Part shown: one piece after another, positions 59,386 through 64,000 of the stretch
How positions within the stretch are numbered: the first letter of the stretch is position 1
Layout: every line of letters begins with the position of its first letter
NCBI RefSeq assembly: GCF_000786105.1
Contig: NZ_JTEV01000021.1
Span: 113,204 to 177,203, forward strand
Reading direction: 5' to 3'
DNA: 64,000 bases
DNA from: Bdellovibrio sp. ArHS
Lineage (GTDB): Bacteria; Bdellovibrionota; Bdellovibrionia; Bdellovibrionales; Bdellovibrionaceae
The notes under the pieces: model-generated
The model's database searches: none
Told to the model about the DNA's origin: nothing
What the model saw: the letters and a program-made list of their open reading frames with translations, nothing else
Translations under genes and position numbers: made by a program

Positions 59386-61146
59386 ATGTTCTCGACAAGA
59401 AGATTTCTGGAAATAACTACGGCACTTCTTTTTACTCTTCCTGCCTCTGCGCAAATGGTCGTATCAGAGGTGCCTCAGGGGCTAACCCTTCAGGGAAGAA
59501 TCATTCAACCTGATGGTTTGCCTTTAGAAGATTCCAATGTTCATTTTAATATCAAAGTGCTTTCCCCCGGAGCAGAAGCCTGCGTGCTTTTTGAAGAAAA
59601 CCGCGTCGTCAATATGACGAACAGCAAAGGGGTTATCAACTTTGCCGTCGGCGCTGGTGAAGCCGGAGCGACTGTTGTTCCCGCAGGACATACTCTTCCC
59701 ATTCATAAGATTCTAAAAAATTCGGGTACTATTTCCGGACTGGCAAGCTGTGCCGGTGGTCAGACCAGCTATTCACCTCAAGCGGGTGATTCAAGAAAAG
59801 TGCGTGTCACTTTCACGGTCGGCTCTGAAACGGTGGCCCTGTCTCCTGATTTTGATCTGCGCTCAGTTCCGTATGCTATGGAATCTGAAAATGCCGTTGC
59901 TTTGGAAGGAAAAAAAGCGGCTGACTTTATCCAGGCTTCGGCGAACGTCACCCAAAGCCGCGTTGAAGAATTGTTGTTGCCTGCAAACTTTGACGGCTTA
60001 TTGGCTCTTTTGAATCCAACAGCCAGTTCACCAACCACAGGTTCTATTGGAATTCCGACTTCGGGTGGATCAACGACGGCGCCTACACGCGATGGTTTGA
60101 TGCGCTATGATGAGGCAACACAAACTGTTCAAGTCTCGATTGGCGGGACTTGGCAAGATGTCGTCACCGGAAACACTTCCGTGGGTTCAACAAATATTGA
60201 AGATGGTTCGATTGGAACAGCAGATATTTCCGAAGGTGCGATCACCGGCGGAAAAATTCTGAACAATGCCGTATCGACGGACAAATTAGCTGATGAAGCT
60301 GTGACCAGTGATAAGTTGATGAATAACTCGGTTACGAACTCAAAAATTGCCGATGGAGCGATTACCTTTAATAAAATTGCTAACGGTGCCATCAGTACCA
60401 TCAAAATTGTTGATGGGGCTGTGAACTCCGCAAAAATTTTAGATGGCAGTATTGCTACGGCGGATCTGGCAAATAGTGCCGTCACGACAGCTAAGATCGC
60501 TGACAGCAATATAACAACTGCTAAAATAGCCGATCAAAACGTAACCACGGCAAAAATTGCTGATGGCAATGTGACAGATGCGAAAATCGCTTCGGTTTCT
60601 GGAGCCAAAGTGACAGGCAGTATCCCCGGCAATGCCGCTGGTTTCAATGGAACTTTAGCGGGTGATGTCGTCGGCGGTCAAAGCACGACCTCGGTTCAAC
60701 GTGTTCAAGGTCGTTGGGTTGCTAACGTCAATCCTGGCGTAGGTCAGGTATTGAAGTGGGATGGCGGACAATGGGTTCCTCAAGCCGATAACAACTCGGG
60801 CGGTACAATCACCAGCGTGACCGCAAGTACCGGACTTTGGGGCGGCGGCTCCTCAGGTGGAGTTTCGTTAGGTTTAACAAATACAGGTGTCGGTGCCGGA
60901 TGGTATGGTAACGGCTCTTATGTTCCTCAGTTTTATGTCGATGCCCAAGGACGCATCACTGCTGTCAACCATGTCGCTGTCAGCGCTGGTTATGCGGCTT
61001 GCGGTGGAAATCTTCACGGTAGAGCATGGATTTCTTCTAGCAGTTGCAGCACGGCCTATATTGTTCAATGTGTAAATGGAAGCACGGTTGGTATCGGTAC
61101 CTTCAATGTGCCAGGTAGCTGCGACGGAGACGGCGACGGGTTCTAA
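59386..61146 (+). CDS. Mosaic adhesive trimer (MAT)-like tail-fibre protein
   Basis: 586 residues with signal peptide MFSTRRFLEITTALLFTLPA. Residues about 30-185 are the conserved membrane-proximal domain (LTLQGRIIQPDGLPLEDSNV, VLSPGAEACVLFEENRVVNM). Residues about 285-425 are about fifteen decapeptide-like repeats such as SNITTAKIADQNVTTAKIAD, a trimeric beta-spiral shaft as in phage fibres. The tip (about 430-586) has GQVLKWDGGQWVPQ and a Cys-containing C-terminus ending GDGDGF. This layout matches the MAT prey-recognition fibres described from B. bacteriovorus. AAGGA lies eight bases before ATG 59386. It overlaps the next gene as TAATG. Confidence 0.83.
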   Translation: MFSTRRFLEITTALLFTLPASAQMVVSEVPQGLTLQGRIIQPDGLPLEDSNVHFNIKVLSPGAEACVLFEENRVVNMTNSKGVINFAVGAGEAGATVVPAGHTLPIHKILKNSGTISGLASCAGGQTSYSPQAGDSRKVRVTFTVGSETVALSPDFDLRSVPYAMESENAVALEGKKAADFIQASANVTQSRVEELLLPANFDGLLALLNPTASSPTTGSIGIPTSGGSTTAPTRDGLMRYDEATQTVQVSIGGTWQDVVTGNTSVGSTNIEDGSIGTADISEGAITGGKILNNAVSTDKLADEAVTSDKLMNNSVTNSKIADGAITFNKIANGAISTIKIVDGAVNSAKILDGSIATADLANSAVTTAKIADSNITTAKIADQNVTTAKIADGNVTDAKIASVSGAKVTGSIPGNAAGFNGTLAGDVVGGQSTTSVQRVQGRWVANVNPGVGQVLKWDGGQWVPQADNNSGGTITSVTASTGLWGGGSSGGVSLGLTNTGVGAGWYGNGSYVPQFYVDAQGRITAVNHVAVSAGYAACGGNLHGRAWISSSSCSTAYIVQCVNGSTVGIGTFNVPGSCDGDGDGF

Positions 61147-61583
61147 TGAAACGTTTGGCTTTTTACTACTCAGGATTAACCATCTTCGTAGGCCTTTTAC
61201 AGCTGACCTATCTAGGTCAGCGCTTGTTTCCTCCTCCCAAGGTCAATCGACTGTACTTTCCTTCTGAAGAGCAGGTCTTTACACCTGCTTTTCCAATTTT
61301 AAGTCCCGGAATGCAACCTCTGTTTCCCGCCTCCGAAATCATTCTTCAGGAACGCCTTTATGCTCCTTTTATCAGTCTGCGCGAAACCGATCTTTCCAAA
61401 CGCAATCTGTCTAAGGCCCATCTCAGTTTTGCGGATCTGCGAGGCAGTAAACTTCTCGGAACAGATCTTTCTCACGCTCTGCTTTACGGCGCCCAACTGG
61501 AAGGCGCGTTGTTTGATAAGAACACCCGCCTGCCTTTTTCTCACGAAACCGCCTTGGCTTTGGGAATGAAAGAACAGCTATGA
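61146..61583 (+). CDS. Membrane-anchored pentapeptide-repeat protein (second copy)
   Basis: 145 residues. An N-terminal helix (LAFYYSGLTIFVGLLQLTYL) anchors it; residues about 75-125 hold pentapeptide repeats: LRETDLSKRNLSKAHLSFAD, LRGSKLLGTDLSHALLYGAQ. It is shorter than the copy at 54872-55417 but occupies the same position before an HTTM-like gene. Start overlaps the fibre stop (TAATG) and its stop overlaps the next gene (ATGA), so fibre, pentapeptide protein and HTTM-like protein are one translational unit. Confidence 0.83.
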   Translation: MKRLAFYYSGLTIFVGLLQLTYLGQRLFPPPKVNRLYFPSEEQVFTPAFPILSPGMQPLFPASEIILQERLYAPFISLRETDLSKRNLSKAHLSFADLRGSKLLGTDLSHALLYGAQLEGALFDKNTRLPFSHETALALGMKEQL

Positions 61584-62821
61584 GATCCTTGTTGCAAGAG
61601 CTTAAAACCTACCCCCAACTGCTTTTCGTCGGCGCAATCTTAAGCTTTGAACACCTGCTGACTTTATTCTTCTGGCTGACGGAGCGACCCGTTCAATGGG
61701 TGCTGTCGCCTTCAAACCCCTCGGTGTGTTGGCCTCTTTACTCTTACTGTGCGGATCTAAAACCCTCTTCCTTGGTGCTGGGAATTATTTTAACTCTTTA
61801 TGGCGTCACCGCCGCGGCCGGAACTTTTTTTTGGCTGCGCAAGAATTTTCGCTGGGGGATCATCACTCTTTGGATTCTGATCGGCATTAAGTGCCTGATC
61901 ATTCTTCAAGACTATCGCCTGACTGGAAACTATCACTATGTCCCCACGCTGATCGCACTGTGCTTCCTTCTGGTGCCCTCTCGGGCCTATACTCTGCCCT
62001 TCAGCTTTTTTGTTATCTATTTTACGGCAGGTCTTTTAAAGCTCACACCAATCTGGTGGAACGCTGAAGCGATCAACGAACGCCTTCTGCCTCCCATCGT
62101 CAATCAAATCGGTGTCTGGTATGTGCTGATTTTGGAACTGGCGATCATCTTTTGGTTATTCAGCAAGAAGAATCTGTGGTTCTATTTTGTCTTTGTCCAA
62201 CTGGTTTTATTTCATCTTTATTCATGGCATCTGACTCGATTCTTTTATCCAACGGTGATGTTAACTTTGTTGGGCATTCTGCTCGTAACCCGCTCAATGG
62301 CACCCCCACTGGGGTTTACGCAGACTTTTAAAAAGGTTTACTCGTCGTCACAAGCCAAACTCTTAACGGCCTTTTTCATCCTTCTGCAGATCCCGCAATA
62401 TCTTATCCCGGGTGACGCCGCCTTGACCGGCGAGGGTCGAATGTATGCGATGATCATGTATGACGGCCGCACTCAGTGCCAACCCTATTTGACATTATGG
62501 AAAAAGAACAAAGAGAAAGAGGACATGCCTTTGCAACCGCCTTGGCTTATCACCCGAACCAAGTGTGACGCCATGGTGTATTGGCGACTGGCGCAAAACA
62601 TCTGCAGTTGGACCAAGAAAGATCCTTCCGTTGTGCAAGTCGATCTTTATATTCCGGTCCGTTATGAACACACAGAGGAATGGCAACCCTTGGTCGCCGC
62701 GACGGATGTCTGTAATAAAGAACTGACTTATTCAAGCTTCTTCCCTAACACCTGGATCAACAAGGTGACTCGAAATGCGGCAAATCAAGGTGAAGGTTCC
62801 ATAAAACCTGAAGAAGACTGA
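61580..62821 (+). CDS. HTTM-like polytopic membrane protein (second copy)
   Basis: 413 residues, about nine hydrophobic helices (for example LSFEHLLTLFFWLTERPVQW, FVIYFTAGLLKLTPIWW, TVMLTLLGILLVTRSM) and a C-terminal extracytoplasmic domain of about 130 residues. Paralogue of 55414-56586: SVCWPLYSYC, RLTGNYHYV, YSWHLTRFFYPTVM, PGDAALTGEGR and LITRTKCDAMVY align with that protein. Directly downstream of a fibre gene it may help fold, modify or export the fibre; inference from coupling only. Its end overlaps the convergent reductase gene by 37 bases. Confidence 0.72.
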   Translation: MRSLLQELKTYPQLLFVGAILSFEHLLTLFFWLTERPVQWVLSPSNPSVCWPLYSYCADLKPSSLVLGIILTLYGVTAAAGTFFWLRKNFRWGIITLWILIGIKCLIILQDYRLTGNYHYVPTLIALCFLLVPSRAYTLPFSFFVIYFTAGLLKLTPIWWNAEAINERLLPPIVNQIGVWYVLILELAIIFWLFSKKNLWFYFVFVQLVLFHLYSWHLTRFFYPTVMLTLLGILLVTRSMAPPLGFTQTFKKVYSSSQAKLLTAFFILLQIPQYLIPGDAALTGEGRMYAMIMYDGRTQCQPYLTLWKKNKEKEDMPLQPPWLITRTKCDAMVYWRLAQNICSWTKKDPSVVQVDLYIPVRYEHTEEWQPLVAATDVCNKELTYSSFFPNTWINKVTRNAANQGEGSIKPEED

Positions 62822-64000
62822 ATGCGCTCAAAGCGATGCTCGTATTCAGCAAGAATCTCTTGCACCCTCTCGTCATCCAGATGAGAAAGAGCTTCTTCCA
62901 CTTTTAAATTTTCCTGATCCCGACCGACCGTTAACAGCGCGGCAATTCTTTGATCTTCATAAAAGGCCACGGCGAAGTCCGCTTGCTCCATGTCACCTAG
63001 GACATCCATACGGTCAAAACGATCGGAATGCCCGATATAACAAAGAGTCAGACCATAATGAGTTGTCCAGAAGAACGGCACGTCTTGGAAGCGCACTTTG
63101 TCTCCCATCATATTAAGGGCGGCGACTTGCCCTTGGCGTTCGGCCACTTCCCAGTGTTCCACCCGAATTGATCTTTGGCTGCGCGGATCGGGCCAGCGTG
63201 CAATATCGCCCGCTGCAAAAATGCCAGGCATACTGGTTTCAAGATATTCGTTTACTAAAATCCCGTTATCCGTAAAACATCCCGCTTGCTCGGCAATTTC
63301 GGTGTTGGGATGGATGCCCGTGCCCACGACGACGAAGTCCGCGTCGATACTCTGATTGTTGTCCAGCACGACGCTGCGGTCGCGAATTTCTTTGATGCCA
63401 TGGCCCAGATGAAATTTGACGCCATGCTGTTCATGCAGCTTTCTAAGATAACTTCCCACATGCACACCGACCACATTCATCAAGGGCATTTCTTCAGGTG
63501 CAACCACATGAACTTCCATATTTCGCAAACGTAAAGAAGCCGCGACTTCCAGACCAATAAAGCCCGCACCGATGATCACCACCCGCGACGCCCAAGAGGT
63601 CCGGGCGATAATGCGTCGACTGTCCTTCAGAGAGCGCAAAAGATAAATATGATCCTTGTCGATTCCAGGAATGCGCGGTTTGCGTGGACTGCCCCCGGTG
63701 GCGATCAAGCATCGATCAAACTTCAAAGACTTACCGTTGGAAATAAAAACGTGCTGTCGATGGGTATCGATTTTTTCAACCTTCACTCCCAATTCCAAAG
63801 ATATTTTGTTTCGTTTATAAAAATCTTCAGTAAATAAAGGAATCCATTCCTCTGGTGCCTGACCAGCCAGAAAGTCTTTGGAAAGGTTCGGACGATCATA
63901 AGGCAGCTCCTTGTCTTCGCCGATCAGCGTGATGCCACCTAAAAAACCTTTTTGTCGCAACATAACGGCGGCGGCGGTTCCCGCCGCTCCGGCTCCGACG
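62785..64000 (-). CDS. FAD-dependent NAD(P)H reductase, ferredoxin/AIF type (5' end beyond window)
   Basis: The frame is open to the window edge, so the N-terminus is cut within the FAD-binding glycine motif: the complement of the last bases reads VGAGAAGTAAAVMLRQKGF. A second Rossmann motif VVIIGAGFIGLEVAASLRLR binds NAD(P)H, and GIFAAGDIARWPDP is the second FAD motif. LPYDRPNLSKDFLAG and the C-terminal EEALSHLDDERVQEI fit ferredoxin reductases of the BenD/AIF group, where an N-terminal Rieske domain is sometimes fused; that part is not visible. It converges on the HTTM-like gene. Confidence 0.9.
   Translation of the reverse strand, partial: VGAGAAGTAAAVMLRQKGFLGGITLIGEDKELPYDRPNLSKDFLAGQAPEEWIPLFTEDFYKRNKISLELGVKVEKIDTHRQHVFISNGKSLKFDRCLIATGGSPRKPRIPGIDKDHIYLLRSLKDSRRIIARTSWASRVVIIGAGFIGLEVAASLRLRNMEVHVVAPEEMPLMNVVGVHVGSYLRKLHEQHGVKFHLGHGIKEIRDRSVVLDNNQSIDADFVVVGTGIHPNTEIAEQAGCFTDNGILVNEYLETSMPGIFAAGDIARWPDPRSQRSIRVEHWEVAERQGQVAALNMMGDKVRFQDVPFFWTTHYGLTLCYIGHSDRFDRMDVLGDMEQADFAVAFYEDQRIAALLTVGRDQENLKVEEALSHLDDERVQEILAEYEHRFERIQSSSGFMEPSP

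Noticed and set aside
1..64000. CRISPR array, prophage or rRNA operon
   Set aside because: No regularly spaced repeats, phage structural or lysis gene runs, or rRNA sequences were seen; phage-like similarity is limited to the fibre and polyglycine adhesin architectures.

Overview
The window looks like chromosome of a predatory Bdellovibrio, close to B. bacteriovorus. This rests on the gene content: a Glt/Agl-like gliding-motor operon, a protein with the layout described for Bdellovibrio mosaic adhesive trimer (MAT) fibres, many lipoproteins and exported hydrolases, and a UDP-GlcNAc 3-dehydrogenase-type gene inside the lipid A operon. Genes are dense, overlaps of the ATGA/GTGA type are frequent, and several genes use GTG or TTG starts. 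The species is inferred; no rRNA is present.

Layout. 1-10.2 kb (minus strand): envelope-biogenesis run prfB, lolC, lolD, bamA, ompH/skp, lpxA, gnnA-like, lpxB, lpxK (cut by the window edge). prfB has a programmed +1 frameshift. 10.5-15.2 kb: ybeY and a PgpH-type HD phosphohydrolase, then mazG and an HNH endonuclease. 15.6-28.2 kb (plus strand): one long operon for an inner-to-outer-membrane machine: a vWA lipoprotein, a GYF-PilZ protein, one TolQ/MotA-type and two ExbD-type proteins, two large TPR proteins, a TonB-C/AgmX-type transenvelope protein, an outer-membrane barrel and a coiled-coil protein, closed by a strong terminator. 28.4-37.6 kb: chemoreceptor, murJ, rpsT, PilZ protein, holA, lptE, a class V aminotransferase with a SerA-type dehydrogenase, and purA; two GGTACC-cored hairpins lie between genes here. 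37.7-37.9 kb: tRNA-Lys and tRNA-Glu. 37.9-40 kb: an ISL3-type insertion sequence, a GC-rich structured stretch and a HEPN-like gene, the one clearly accessory patch.

40-51.5 kb is a mixed set of small stress, lipoprotein and regulatory genes: SRPBCC proteins, lipocalin, an N-terminally shortened B12-type MerR regulator, an ArsR regulator with its own operator, an exported PD-(D/E)XK-like nuclease, pirin, a lipoprotein subtilase and OsmC. 51.5-62.8 kb is a cell-surface locus: an 1112-residue lipoprotein with cadherin-like repeats and a polyglycine tip, a MAT-like trimeric fibre, and two copies of a module made of a pentapeptide-repeat protein and an HTTM-like membrane protein, plus a PQQ-type propeller, an Ig-like lipoprotein and a cysteine-rich GLG1-like protein. 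A ferredoxin/NADH-type FAD reductase runs off the right edge.

How it fits together: the lpx/bam/lol block builds the outer membrane; the 15.6-28.2 kb operon probably drives surface gliding through an adhesin; the 51.5-62.8 kb locus probably presents and modifies adhesins for prey contact. The last two interpretations come from family knowledge and context, not from any experiment visible here.
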